Assembly (NCBI GenBank): GCA_944321755.1
Contig: CALUMM010000015.1
Location: 1 to 53,515, forward strand
Direction: 5' to 3'
Origin: an uncultured Alistipes sp.
Lineage (GTDB): Bacteria > Bacteroidota > Bacteroidia > Bacteroidales > Rikenellaceae
Length of the DNA stretch: 53,515 bases
Position numbers and translations under genes: made by a program. Positions 42,439-51,629 of this stretch are shown one piece after another; positions within the stretch are counted from its first letter, which is position 1, and each line of letters begins with the position of its first letter. The notes beneath the pieces were generated by a model, which was given only the letters and a program-made list of their open reading frames with translations, made no database searches and was not told the DNA's origin.

Positions 42439-44226
42439 CTACATCCGCTCGGGAACCTCGATGCCCAGCAGCGACATGCCCTTGCGGATCACACGCGCAA
42501 CCTGCTGCGCCAAAGCCAGCCGCATCGACCGAACCGCCTCATTCTCCTCTCGCAGGATCGAGTGGTCGTGGTAGTAGCCGTTGAACTGCTTCGCAAGGTC
42601 ATAGACGTAGGCCCCGATGATCGAAGGTGCAAAGTTGTCACCCGCCGCCTTCACCGTCGCCGGGTACTCCGTCAACTGCTTGATCAGGTCGATCTCCTCC
42701 GCAAGCAGCGGAATATCCGAACCAATCTCCTTCGCAGCCTCAACCCCGCTCTCCGCGGCCTTCCGAAGCACCGAGCAGATCCGTGCGTGCGTGTACTGGA
42801 TGAACGGGCCCGTATTGCCGTTGAAATCGATCGATTCGCGCGGGTCGAACAGCATCGTCTTCTTCGGGTCAACCTTCAGAATGAAGTATTTCAGCGCGCC
42901 CAGTCCGACCATCGTCGAAACAGCGTCGGCCTCCGCCTCCGTACAGCCGTCCAGCTTGCCCAACTCGGCAGACATCTCCCGCGCCGTCTGCACCATGGCG
43001 GCGATCAGATCGTCGGCATCCACCACCGTGCCCTCGCGCGACTTCATCTTACCCTCCGGAAGCTCCACCATGCCGTATGACAGGTGCGTGATGTGGTCGC
43101 TCCACTCCGCGTAGCCCAGTTTCTTCAAGACCAGTTTCAGCACCTGGAAGTGGTAGTTCTGCTCGTTGCCCACGACGTAGATCATGTCGTCGAGCTTGTT
43201 ATCCTCAAAGCGGCGGTAGGCCGTACCCAGGTCCTGCGTCATGTAGACCGACGTTCCGTCACCGCGCAACAGCAGCTTCTCGTCCAGGCCGTCGCCCGTC
43301 AGGTCGATCCACACCGAGTTGTCCGCACGCCGGTAGAAGACCCCCTTCTTCAAGCCCTCCTCCACGAGCGATTTGCCCAGCAGGTAGGTCTGAGACTCGT
43401 AGTAAACCTTGTCGAAATCCACGCCCAGCGCCTTGTACGTCACGTCGAAACCCGCGTAGACCCAGCCGTTCATCGTCTCCCAAAGCGCGTAGACCTCCGG
43501 GTCCTTCGCCTCCCACTGCCGCAGCATCTCCTGCGCCTCACGCATGATCGGGGCGTTCTTCTTCGCCTCCTCCTCCGACTGCCCCGCGGCCATCAGCTCC
43601 TTGATCTGCGCCTTGTAGTGCTTGTCGAACTCCACGTAGTATTTCCCGACCAGGTGGTCGCCCTTCATGCCCGACGACTCCGGAGTCTCACCCCCGCCGT
43701 AGAGCTTCCACGCCAGCATCGACTTGCAGATGTGGATGCCCCGGTCGTTCACCAGGTTCGCCTTGATCACCCGGTGGCCGTTCGCCTTCAGGATCTGCGC
43801 TACCGAGTAGCCCAGCAGGTTGTTGCGGATATGACCCAGGTGCAAAGGCTTGTTCGTGTTCGGAGACGAATACTCGATCATCACCGTCCGGCCCGTCGCC
43901 GGAGCCTCCCCGTAACGCTCGTCGGCCGCCAACTCCGAAAATCGGGACCCCCAGAACGCGGGATTCAACGACAAGTTCAGAAAACCCTTGATCACGTTAT
44001 AGGACCCGATCTCCGGAACATGCGCCGTCAGGTGCTCCCCGATCTCCGTCGCCGTGGCCTCCGGAGACTTCCGGCTCCGTCGCAACAGCGGAAACGTGAC
44101 CAGCGTATAGTCCCCCGAAAACTCCCGGCGCGTCTTCTGAATCTGCAACTGCTCGTCCCCGAGCGGTCCGTAAAGCGACTCGACCGAACCGCGAACCGCT
44201 TCCGAAATATAATTCTCGATATTCAT
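42439..44226 (-). CDS. argS: Arginyl-tRNA synthetase
   Basis: A 595-residue class I aminoacyl-tRNA synthetase that charges tRNA-Arg. The N-terminal tRNA-D-loop binding domain is followed by the catalytic core, with EYSSPNTNKPLHLGHIRNN (the HIGH-type motif HLGH at residues 129-132) and the region around SYGMVELPEGKMKSREG, where the KMSKS equivalent is KMKSREG. A C-terminal DALR anticodon-binding domain ends with LGIEVPERM. The length is typical. It is transcribed away from the HlyC/CBS-type gene across a 126-base region. Confidence 0.97.
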   Translation of the reverse strand: MNIENYISEAVRGSVESLYGPLGDEQLQIQKTRREFSGDYTLVTFPLLRRSRKSPEATATEIGEHLTAHVPEIGSYNVIKGFLNLSLNPAFWGSRFSELAADERYGEAPATGRTVMIEYSSPNTNKPLHLGHIRNNLLGYSVAQILKANGHRVIKANLVNDRGIHICKSMLAWKLYGGGETPESSGMKGDHLVGKYYVEFDKHYKAQIKELMAAGQSEEEAKKNAPIMREAQEMLRQWEAKDPEVYALWETMNGWVYAGFDVTYKALGVDFDKVYYESQTYLLGKSLVEEGLKKGVFYRRADNSVWIDLTGDGLDEKLLLRGDGTSVYMTQDLGTAYRRFEDNKLDDMIYVVGNEQNYHFQVLKLVLKKLGYAEWSDHITHLSYGMVELPEGKMKSREGTVVDADDLIAAMVQTAREMSAELGKLDGCTEAEADAVSTMVGLGALKYFILKVDPKKTMLFDPRESIDFNGNTGPFIQYTHARICSVLRKAAESGVEAAKEIGSDIPLLAEEIDLIKQLTEYPATVKAAGDNFAPSIIGAYVYDLAKQFNGYYHDHSILREENEAVRSMRLALAQQVARVIRKGMSLLGIEVPERM

Positions 44227-44293
44227 GTCCGTTTGATTTTTGTCCGCAAATTTAACGCTTTTCAGCGAATTACCAACCTCCCGGACCCTTTCT

Positions 44294-44325
44294 TTTGGCT
44301 TTTCCCTCGACTTGCATTATCTTTG
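44294..44325 (+). promoter_or_regulatory. Promoter of the CBS/HlyC-type gene
   Basis: TTTG (44294-44297), a 20-base spacer and TATCTTTG (44318-44325) match the Bacteroidota promoter, 27 bases before the ATG at 44353. Confidence 0.8.
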
Positions 44326-44352
44326 TCCTCCGAAATACCCCCGAACCTACGC

Positions 44353-45636
44353 ATGGAAATTCTCATCATCGTCATCCTGATCCTCCTCAACGGACTCTTC
44401 GCCATGTCCGAAATGGCTCTCGTCTCCGCCCGGAAGTCAAACCTCGAAGTGCAGGCCCGGCAGGGAAGCAAAGGCGCCCGAAAAGCACTCAAACTCGCTA
44501 AAGACCCCGACCGATTCCTCTCTACCGTGCAGATCGGAATCACCCTGATCGGAATCCTCACCGGTATCTACTCCGGAGATACCCTCGCCGCCAAGTTCGG
44601 TACGCAACTCGCCGCACTCGGCATCCCCTTCCGGACCGCAACCGTCATCGCGCAGGTCGCCATCGTCATCATCGTCACCTATCTGACCATCATCTTCGGA
44701 GAACTCGTCCCCAAGCGGATCGGCATGAATGCCGCAGAACGCGCCGCAAAAATCGTCGCCCGACCCATGGGACTCCTCGCCGCCATCGCTTCGCCCTTCG
44801 TCTGGCTCCTGGCGAAAAGCACCGCCGCCGTGACCCGCCTGCTCGGACTTCAGGAGTCCGGAAGCAAGGTCACCGAAGCCGAAATCCGCTCCATCATTCA
44901 GGAGGGAGCCGAGGACGGCGAAGTCCAGGAGGTCGAACAGCAGATCGTCGGCCGCGTCTTCTCACTCGGAGACCGTACCGTCGAGTCGATCATGACCCAC
45001 CGCAGCGAAATCGCATGGATCGACGTCTCGATGAACCCCGAACAGATTCACGAAATCGTCGCGCAGGCGCCACACAACCGCTATCCCGTCGGCGACGGAA
45101 GCCTCGACAAAATCCTCGGCGTGGTCTATCTCAAGGACCTATTCCTCCATCTCACCAACCCCGATTTCGATATCCGGAAACTGATCACTCCCGGAAAATT
45201 CTTCCACGAGGAGTTCGAAGTCTACAACGCCCTCGAACAACTCCGCAGCGAACAGCTCGGGTACGGAATCATCTGCGACGAATTCGGCGTCACGCGAGGG
45301 ATCATCACCCTCAAAGATATCTTCGAGGCTCTCGTCGGCGAACTCCCCGACCCCCGCGAAGAACCCGATATCGTCCGACGAGACGACGGAAGCGCTCTCG
45401 TCGACGGACAGTGCCCCTTCTACGACTTCCTCGCCGCATTCGGCGTCGAGGACGACTTCCCCGCCAATGCCTACAACACCCTCAGCGGCCTGATCCTCGA
45501 CCTGCTCGGCCATATCCCCGCAACGGGCGAAAAAATCGAATGGTGCGGCTTCTCCTTCGAAATCGTCGACATGGACGGGGCCCGAATCGACAAAATCCTC
45601 GTCAATCACCGTCCGCAAGAACCCGAAGAAGCATGA
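44353..45636 (+). CDS. HlyC/CorC (CNNM) family membrane protein with CBS pair
   Basis: A 427-residue protein with an N-terminal CNNM membrane domain of three or four helices (such as IIVILILLNGLFAMSEMALVS, cited for its family-typical NGLFAMSEMALVSARKS). A cytoplasmic CBS-domain pair follows (VESIMTHRSEIAWIDV; LGYGIICDEFGVTRGIITLKDI), and then a C-terminal CorC_HlyC domain (NTLSGLILDLLGHIP). Relatives export magnesium or cobalt, or act in metal homeostasis; 'hemolysin' is a historical label. It overlaps the dus gene by an ATGA, so the two are co-transcribed from the promoter at 44294. Confidence 0.9.
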   Translation: MEILIIVILILLNGLFAMSEMALVSARKSNLEVQARQGSKGARKALKLAKDPDRFLSTVQIGITLIGILTGIYSGDTLAAKFGTQLAALGIPFRTATVIAQVAIVIIVTYLTIIFGELVPKRIGMNAAERAAKIVARPMGLLAAIASPFVWLLAKSTAAVTRLLGLQESGSKVTEAEIRSIIQEGAEDGEVQEVEQQIVGRVFSLGDRTVESIMTHRSEIAWIDVSMNPEQIHEIVAQAPHNRYPVGDGSLDKILGVVYLKDLFLHLTNPDFDIRKLITPGKFFHEEFEVYNALEQLRSEQLGYGIICDEFGVTRGIITLKDIFEALVGELPDPREEPDIVRRDDGSALVDGQCPFYDFLAAFGVEDDFPANAYNTLSGLILDLLGHIPATGEKIEWCGFSFEIVDMDGARIDKILVNHRPQEPEEA

Positions 45637-46655
45637 AAATCGCTGACATAGACCTCGGAGAACGCCCCCTGCTCCTGGCTCCCATGGAGGACGTCACCGA
45701 CCCCTCGTTCCGATACATGTGCAAACGATTCGGAGCCGATGTCGTCTACACCGAATTCATCTCCTCCGACGGACTGATCCGCGACGCCGCCAAGTCACTC
45801 AAAAAACTCGAAATCGATGGCGCAGAGCGACCCGTCGGCATCCAGATTTACGGACACCTGATCGAACCCATGGTCGAGGCCGCACGCATGGCCGAAGCCG
45901 CCCGACCCGATATCATCGACATCAATTTCGGTTGCCCCGTCAAGAAGATCGCCGGGCGCGGAGCAGGGTCCGGCATGATGCGCAACCCCGACCTGATGGT
46001 CGAGATGACCCGGCAGATCGTCCGGGCCGTCCATACCCCCGTCACGGTCAAGACCCGACTCGGGTGGGACAACGACTCGAAAAACATCGAGGAGATCGCA
46101 CTCCGCCTCCAGGACGTCGGAATTGCCGCACTCACCATTCACGGCCGGACCCGCGCCCAGATGTATCGCGGAGAGGCCGACTGGACCCTTATCGGCGCCG
46201 TCAGGAACAACCCCGCCATCCGCATCCCCATCATCGGAAACGGAGATGTCGATTCGGGTCCCAAGGCCCGCGAGATGTTCGACCGATACGGCGTCGACGG
46301 CATCATGATCGGACGCGCCACCTACGGACGCCCCTGGATTTTTCGGGAAATCAAGCATTTTCTCGCTACGGGAGAGGTTCTGCCCCAGCCGTCGGTCGTG
46401 GAGCGCGTCGCCATCGCCAAGGAGCACCTCCGCAAATCACTCGAAATCAAGGGCCCCCATGTCGGGATTCTCGAAATGAGACGCCATCTCACCAACTACT
46501 TCAAGGGGCTCCCAGACTTCAAGTCCACGCGCCTGAAACTCGTCACGTCGCTCGACGTCGACGAACTCTTCGCCACGCTCGACTACGTGGCCGAACATTG
46601 GGGCGGATACGACCTCTCGGGGGCCGTCCCGGCTCCCCTCTCCCACGATCTCTGA
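45633..46655 (+). CDS. dusB: tRNA-dihydrouridine synthase (DusB type)
   Basis: A 340-residue flavoenzyme that reduces specific uridines in tRNA D-loops. Hallmarks are APMEDVTDPSFR at the start, INFGCPVKKIAGRGAGSGMM, the TVKTRLGW strand, LTIHGRTRAQMY and the FMN phosphate region GIMIGRATYGRPWIF. The C-terminal helical tRNA-binding domain includes EMRRHLTNYFKGLP. The start at 45633 overlaps the preceding gene's stop. The sequence fits the DusB subgroup better than DusA or DusC, although that choice is by motif only. Confidence 0.93.
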   Translation: MKIADIDLGERPLLLAPMEDVTDPSFRYMCKRFGADVVYTEFISSDGLIRDAAKSLKKLEIDGAERPVGIQIYGHLIEPMVEAARMAEAARPDIIDINFGCPVKKIAGRGAGSGMMRNPDLMVEMTRQIVRAVHTPVTVKTRLGWDNDSKNIEEIALRLQDVGIAALTIHGRTRAQMYRGEADWTLIGAVRNNPAIRIPIIGNGDVDSGPKAREMFDRYGVDGIMIGRATYGRPWIFREIKHFLATGEVLPQPSVVERVAIAKEHLRKSLEIKGPHVGILEMRRHLTNYFKGLPDFKSTRLKLVTSLDVDELFATLDYVAEHWGGYDLSGAVPAPLSHDL

Positions 46656-46810
46656 CCCCGGGCAAACACGTCCCGGTCCCGGTCCGACGCCGAAGGCCGA
46701 AAGCGGCACGAAACAACCGAAAAACCGTCCCCCCCTCCGGAAACCGGAAAAACAAAGAGCCGTTTCTCCTTCCGAGAAACGCCTCCTCCATCATAGCGCC
46801 AGGCTCTGCA

Positions 46811-46938
46811 TGGCGGCAGGTTCCCGCGTAGTAGCAAGTTCTCTCACGTGGTGGCAGGCTCTCACGTGACGGCAGGCTCCCGCGTAGTGGCAAGTTCTCA
46901 CATGGCGGCAGGCCCCCGCATGGCGGCAAATTCTCGCC
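46811..46938. repeat. 18-bp tandem repeat, seven copies
   Basis: Imperfect copies of TGGCGGCAGGCTCCCGCG run head to tail between the converging dusB and mgsA genes. One copy is 20 bases long. The rest of the 293-base gap holds only a C7 run and no gene. Confidence 0.8.
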
Positions 46939-46948
46939 CCGCCCCGCC

Positions 46949-47446
46949 CTATTGCAGCACCCGTTCGATGTAGGCCTTGTAGTCCTTCACCTCCGGCCGG
47001 TAGTCGTCGTCCTCGAACAGCGGAGACGAGATCAGAAAGTCCGCCGAAGAACGGTTGACGGCCGTCGGAACGTTGTAAAGCGTCGCCAGACGAAGCAAAG
47101 CCTTCACATCCACGTCGTGCGGCTGCGCCGACATCGGATCCCAGAAGAAGATCAACGCATGGATCTTCCCGTCGGCTATCATCGATCCCAACTGCTGGTC
47201 CCCGCCCAGCGGACCCGACTTCAACAGCGTGATCTCCAACTCCGGAGCCGTGCCATCCGCGGCCTCGTGCTCCGCACGGTGCGCGCGAAGCGTCTTCTCA
47301 ACCATCTTGCCCGTCGTTCCCGTACACACCAGGTGGTGGCAGCTCAGTTTCTCGCTGTTCCAGTCCACCCACTCCGCCAGGTCGCGCTTCATGTTGTCAT
47401 GCGCAACCAGCGCCAGCACCTTAGGTTGCTTTTCCATCGTCTTCAA
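46949..47446 (-). CDS. mgsA: Methylglyoxal synthase
   Basis: A 165-residue enzyme converting dihydroxyacetone phosphate to methylglyoxal and phosphate, a bypass of lower glycolysis when phosphate is short. It shows VALVAHDNMKRDLAEWV near the start, the phosphate-binding TGTTG and the catalytic aspartate region SGPLGGDQQLG, followed by FFWDPMSAQPHDVDVKALLR. The length is typical. The start could be 47446 or the ATG three codons later. It lies 75 bases from the DUF5606 gene on the same strand. Confidence 0.95.
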   Translation of the reverse strand: MKTMEKQPKVLALVAHDNMKRDLAEWVDWNSEKLSCHHLVCTGTTGKMVEKTLRAHRAEHEAADGTAPELEITLLKSGPLGGDQQLGSMIADGKIHALIFFWDPMSAQPHDVDVKALLRLATLYNVPTAVNRSSADFLISSPLFEDDDYRPEVKDYKAYIERVLQ

Positions 47447-47521
47447 TTATTATTGGTTCAGTAAAACTGCAATCCAGCGGCCCGGAAAACCCGTAATCCC
47501 GAGCCCCGGGCCCCAAGCCCG

Positions 47522-47941
47522 CTACTCCTCCGCGGCCGCGCGCTCTTCCGTCGGAAGCTTGAACTCCGTGAAGCCCACGCCCACCAGCAGGTTATACCAC
47601 GCAAAGCACTTCTTGATGTCCGATACGTGAACCCGATCCCGGTCGTACTCCGGAAGGACCTCCGCAAAGGCCGCCTTCAACGCTTCGGGCGAGGATTTCG
47701 GATCGATGGCCGACTGCCCGCCCGTATGCGCGTAGATCCGCGTGAAAACATCCGCCAGCGCAATGTCATCCCCCTCGGTGAACATCGAAATCTCAGACAG
47801 CGCACTCACTCGCGCATTCGACGAGGCGTTCATCCGACGCCCGTCCAACAGCGACTCAACAATCACCCCCCGCGTCGACTGCGCTACGTATTTATACAAA
47901 CCGGGTTGGCCCGAAATGGCCAGAATCTCTTTCAATTCCAT
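47522..47941 (-). CDS. DUF5606 family protein
   Basis: A 139-residue cytoplasmic protein starting MELKEILAISGQPGLYKYVAQ, the characteristic opening of a Bacteroidota-specific family (DUF5606) with no known function. A beta-rich N-terminal part (GVIVESLLDGRRMNAS) is followed by helices and WYNLLVGVGFTEF near the end, where a stretch of acidic and alanine residues closes the protein. The ATG at 47941 was chosen because the family starts at this methionine. Confidence 0.8.
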   Translation of the reverse strand: MELKEILAISGQPGLYKYVAQSTRGVIVESLLDGRRMNASSNARVSALSEISMFTEGDDIALADVFTRIYAHTGGQSAIDPKSSPEALKAAFAEVLPEYDRDRVHVSDIKKCFAWYNLLVGVGFTEFKLPTEERAAAEE

Positions 47942-48013
47942 AGATAGTCTCTTCTTTAGATTTGGTTCCAAATTCCTATTTCAAACGAAAGCCGCATCCG
48001 CTGGCGCCTCCGC

Positions 48014-48928
48014 TTACTCGTTCTTCACATGCACGTCCATCTGCGGGAACGGAAAGTTGATTCCCCGCTTCGGAAGCTCCTTGTAGAACTCCTCGTTGTG
48101 CTCGAAATAAACCGGCCAGTAGTCCGAATTCTTCGTCCACGCCCGAACCGTCAGGTTCACCGAACTGTCCGCCAACGCCGCAACCCAGACCACCGGAGCC
48201 GGGTCCGGCAGAATCCGCGAATCCGACTGAAGCATCTCCAGAATCGCCGCCCGCGCCGTATCCACGTCGTCGCCGTAGGAGATCCCGATCGTCCAGTCCA
48301 CGCGCCGAAGCTCAGCAGTCGAATAGTTGTCGATGATCGCCGTCGCAATCGAGTTGTTCGGGATATAGATCGTCTGGTTGTCCGTCGTCGTGATCACCGT
48401 CGAGAAGAGCTTGATCTCGCGCACCGTGCCCGACTGTCCCTGCGCCGAAATGTAGTCCCCGACCCGGTAGGGCTTCATCAGAAGGATCATAACCCCGCCC
48501 GCAAAGTTCTGGGCCGTGCCGCTCAACGCCATACCGATAGCCAGCGTCGCTGCCGAAGCTACCGCAATCAGCGACGTCACGTTCACACCCAGCGTCGATA
48601 CCACAATCAGGATCAAAAGCAGCGTGAAAACCGCACGGACCGAACTCCGCGAAAAGGCCCGCAGCGACTGGTCCACGTTCCGGCGCTCCATCGCTACGTC
48701 CAGCAACCGGATCAGACGGTGAAGAACCCATCGCCCGATGTAGTAGACGATCAGCGCGATCACGATCTTGATGACAATCCACAGCGACTCCGACAACAAA
48801 TTGCGGAGAATCTCCCCGAAATCCAGATTCACAAGGCGGTTGACCATCTCGGCAAAGTTCGCCTTCTGGATGCTGTCGGGAACCATAAGCGGAGCTGCAG
48901 GTGCATCGGCGGCAAATAGTGTCCACAT
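48014..48928 (-). CDS. Small-conductance mechanosensitive channel (MscS family)
   Basis: A 304-residue inner-membrane channel that opens under membrane tension to release solutes. There are three membrane segments: IVIKIVIALIVYYIGRWVL, AVFTLLLILIVVSTLGV and the pore helix region ASAATLAIGMALSGTAQNFAGG, cited by their cores. The beta domain (PYRVGDYISAQGQSGTV; IYIPNNSI) and the C-terminal domain follow. The start MWTLFAADAP at 48928 is used; a longer frame upstream has no supporting features. The length matches E. coli MscS of about 286 residues. Confidence 0.93.
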   Translation of the reverse strand: MWTLFAADAPAAPLMVPDSIQKANFAEMVNRLVNLDFGEILRNLLSESLWIVIKIVIALIVYYIGRWVLHRLIRLLDVAMERRNVDQSLRAFSRSSVRAVFTLLLILIVVSTLGVNVTSLIAVASAATLAIGMALSGTAQNFAGGVMILLMKPYRVGDYISAQGQSGTVREIKLFSTVITTTDNQTIYIPNNSIATAIIDNYSTAELRRVDWTIGISYGDDVDTARAAILEMLQSDSRILPDPAPVVWVAALADSSVNLTVRAWTKNSDYWPVYFEHNEEFYKELPKRGINFPFPQMDVHVKNE

Positions 48929-49038
48929 AATTCTCGTCGTTTGAGGATGGCCCTGCAAAAATGCCTCCGAATTCGCATTTTTGACTCGCCTCAATCCATT
49001 TTATCACGCAAAAATAGCCAAAAAATACAGAACTTTAT

Positions 49039-49046
49039 TAACTTTG
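49039..49046 (+). promoter_or_regulatory. -7 promoter element of serB
   Basis: TAACTTTG fits TAnnTTTG and lies 44 bases before the ATG at 49091. It is in the divergent region shared with the MscS gene. Confidence 0.6.
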
Positions 49047-49090
49047 TCTATCCTTTTTACCAAAACTTCAAAAACACCCTTCGAGAAACC

Positions 49091-50314
49091 ATGCAGAACA
49101 ACGTCGAAATTATCCAGATAAACATATCCGGCGAAGACAAGCCCGGAATGACCTCATCTCTCACCGAAATCCTCGCCCGATACAACGCATTCATCCTCGA
49201 TATCGGACAGGCCAACATCCACCAGTCCCTTACCCTCGGAATCCTGATCAAAACCTCTTCCGACAAGTCCGGAAACATCATGAAGGAACTCCTGTTCAAG
49301 GCTACGGAACTCGGGGTCATGATCCGATTCACCCCAATCTCCGAGGAGAAATACAACGACTGGGTCGGAAGACAGGGCAAAAACAGATACATACTCACCC
49401 TCCTCGGACGGACCGTGACTGCACGACATATCGCCGAAGTCACCAAAGTCGTGACTCAGCACGGACTCAATATCGACGCTATCAAACGGCTCACCGGCCG
49501 AATGCCCCTCAAGGAGGACAACCGGGCCGCAAAATCCTGTATCGAACTATCCGTCCGCGGATCCCTGTCCGACGAGGAGAGAAGCACCATGCACGAGGCT
49601 TTCATGAACCTCTCCGAAATCGGACTCGACGTGTCATTCCAAAAGGATGACATTTACCGACGAAGCCGCCGGCTCATCTGCTTCGACATGGACTCCACGC
49701 TCATCGAAACCGAAGTCATCGACGAACTCGCAGAACGGGCCGGAGTCGGTGATCAGGTCCGCGAAATCACAGCAAGCGCCATGCGCGGAGAAATCGACTT
49801 CCGCGAAAGCTTCACCCGACGAGTCGCTCTCCTCAAGGGCCTCGACGAATCCGTCATGGAGGAGATCGCCCACAACCTCCCCATCACCGAGGGCCTCGAA
49901 CGCATGATGACAATCCTCAAGCGCGTCGGATACAAAACCGCAATCCTATCCGGAGGATTCACCTACTTCGGAAACTATCTCCGCCAGAAATACGGGTTCG
50001 ACTACGTATACGCAAACGAACTCGAAATCGAAAACGGAAAACTCACCGGTCGATACGTCGGGGAAGTCGTCGACGGTCGACGCAAGGCGGAACTCCTCCG
50101 CCTGCTCTGCCAGTTCGAGTCGATCAACATCGAACAGTCCGTGGCCGTCGGCGACGGCGCAAACGACCTCCCCATGCTCAACCTCGCGGGGCTCGGAATC
50201 GCATTCCATGCAAAACCCAAGGTCAAGGCGACGGCCCGTCAGTCCATCTCGACCATCGGGCTCGACGGAATCCTTTACTTCCTCGGTCTGAAGGATTCGA
50301 GAATCGAAGCCTGA
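49091..50314 (+). CDS. serB: Phosphoserine phosphatase with N-terminal ACT domains
   Basis: A 407-residue enzyme for the last step of serine synthesis. Residues 1-185 form two ACT-like regulatory domains (GEDKPGMTSSLTEILARYNA; LLGRTVTARHIAEVTKVV), which could bind serine. The HAD phosphatase domain follows, with motif I at residues 199-203 (DMDST), motif II in ILSGGFTYF and motif IV in AVGDGANDLPML. The ATG at 49091 gives the normal start; a longer in-frame extension crosses the promoter. The gene ends just before a G9 tract and a 96-bp tandem array. Confidence 0.95.
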   Translation: MQNNVEIIQINISGEDKPGMTSSLTEILARYNAFILDIGQANIHQSLTLGILIKTSSDKSGNIMKELLFKATELGVMIRFTPISEEKYNDWVGRQGKNRYILTLLGRTVTARHIAEVTKVVTQHGLNIDAIKRLTGRMPLKEDNRAAKSCIELSVRGSLSDEERSTMHEAFMNLSEIGLDVSFQKDDIYRRSRRLICFDMDSTLIETEVIDELAERAGVGDQVREITASAMRGEIDFRESFTRRVALLKGLDESVMEEIAHNLPITEGLERMMTILKRVGYKTAILSGGFTYFGNYLRQKYGFDYVYANELEIENGKLTGRYVGEVVDGRRKAELLRLLCQFESINIEQSVAVGDGANDLPMLNLAGLGIAFHAKPKVKATARQSISTIGLDGILYFLGLKDSRIEA

Positions 50315-50317
50315 CCC

Positions 50318-50800
50318 GGGGGGGGGCAGTGGAGAGGGCGTGGCAGTGAAGAGGGGTGGCAATGAAGAAGGGGTGAAGGGGTGAAAGGATGAGAGGTGAG
50401 TGAGGGAAGAGAGGTGAAGAGGTGAAAGGAGAGAGGAGAGAGGAGAAAGGAGAAAGGAGAGAGGAGAAAGGACGCCTGACCCGGGAAGCGGGCTGTAAAG
50501 AGAAAGAGAGGCAAGGAAGGGAGCCTGGCCCGGGAGGGGCAGTGCAGAGGGTGAGAGACGAGAGAGGACGCCTGACCCGGGAAGCGGGCTGTAAAGAGGA
50601 AGAGAGGCAAGGAAGGGAGCCTGGCCCGGGAGGGGCAGTGCAGAGGGTGAGAGACGAGAGAGGACGCCTGACCCGTGAGGCGGGCTGTAAAGAGAAAGAG
50701 AGGCAAGGAAGGAAGCCTGACCCGGGAGGGGCAGTGCAGAGGGTGAGAGACGAGAGAGGACGCCTGACCCCGTGGTGGAACGGGCTGTAAATACTAAGGA
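50318..50800. repeat. G9 tract plus purine-rich and 96-bp tandem repeat array
   Basis: Nine G at 50318-50326 directly follow the serB stop codon. A purine-rich stretch of GAGAGGAGAAAG-like repeats continues to 50470. Three full copies of a 96-bp unit starting GACGCCTGACCCG begin at 50471, 50567 and 50663, with a fourth partial copy at 50759. Since 96 is a multiple of 3, repetitive shadow ORFs appear on both strands. No gene is supported before 50835. Confidence 0.9.
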
Positions 50801-50834
50801 GGAAGGGAAAAGCGTGATCGGGAAACAAGACTCC

Positions 50835-51629
50835 ATGAAAAATTTCCGAAACTTGTTGCATCGAACTCTTGCGGCGCTTCTGGTCTTCCTGGCCGGAGCC
50901 TGTATGACCGCGTGTTATGACTCCGGATTCGGAACTCCCGGCGAAACGGAAAACGCAGAACCCGTATCGGAAACCATCGCCAACATCAAAAGCCGATACC
51001 TCGGCGTGCCATTCGCCATTACCTCGGATATCTCGGTCCGCGGAACTGTCACCAGCTCCGATGCCGCCGAAAACTTCTACCGCACAATCTGCATCGAAGA
51101 GAATAACGCAGCCCTCGAAATCATGGCCGGAATCGACCAGATCCACAACGATTTCCCCGTCGGATGCCGCGTGACGCTCCGGCTCCAGGGACTTACCCTG
51201 GCCGAAAGCCGCGGAGTCCTCCAGGTCGGGAACCCGCCCGCTCCCGGAAGCGGATACGACACCGACTACATCGGCTCGAAGGCCGCACTGGACAACGTGC
51301 TCTCCCGCGACTCCGAAACCATCTGCCCCATCGATCCCGCCCGCCTTTCGATCCCCGAACTCTCACCCGAACGTTGCGGAACCCTCGTGCGGATCGACCG
51401 CCTCCGCTATCTCCCCGAAGAGATCACGGTCGCCGCTTGGGCCGGATACAAACAATTCTCGGATGAAGCCGGAAACACCATCTACACCTATGTCCGTACC
51501 TATGCCGCATTCGCGGAAAAAGAGGTCCCCACGGAAACCGTCGCCCTGGTCGGAATCCTCCAGTACGACGAGGCCGGGGAGGGTCGGTACATCCTCAAAC
51601 TGCGCGATGAAAACGATTGTATCCGTTAG
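50835..51629 (+). CDS. DUF5689-type lipoprotein
   Basis: A 264-residue exported protein with a signal peptide and lipobox (FLAGACMTAC; the lipidated cysteine is probably the last). Residues 45-250 form one or two OB-like beta domains, with IANIKSRYLGVPFAITSDISVRGTVTSSDA (core IRGTVTSSD-like) and a second RCGTLVRIDRLRYL segment. These features fit DUF5689-type surface lipoproteins of Bacteroidota, of unknown function. The ATG at 50835 gives a good signal peptide, while an earlier in-frame ATG at 50772 lies in the repeat array. The gene overlaps the next by 23 bases. Confidence 0.7.
   Translation: MKNFRNLLHRTLAALLVFLAGACMTACYDSGFGTPGETENAEPVSETIANIKSRYLGVPFAITSDISVRGTVTSSDAAENFYRTICIEENNAALEIMAGIDQIHNDFPVGCRVTLRLQGLTLAESRGVLQVGNPPAPGSGYDTDYIGSKAALDNVLSRDSETICPIDPARLSIPELSPERCGTLVRIDRLRYLPEEITVAAWAGYKQFSDEAGNTIYTYVRTYAAFAEKEVPTETVALVGILQYDEAGEGRYILKLRDENDCIR

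Noticed and set aside
50422-50790. 122-residue repeat protein in the 96-bp array
   Set aside because: Open only because 96 is divisible by three; similar frames occur on the other strand, and no start or export signal is seen.
50471-50800. CRISPR-like array
   Set aside because: The 96-bp units are nearly identical along their full length with no unique spacers, and no cas genes are present.
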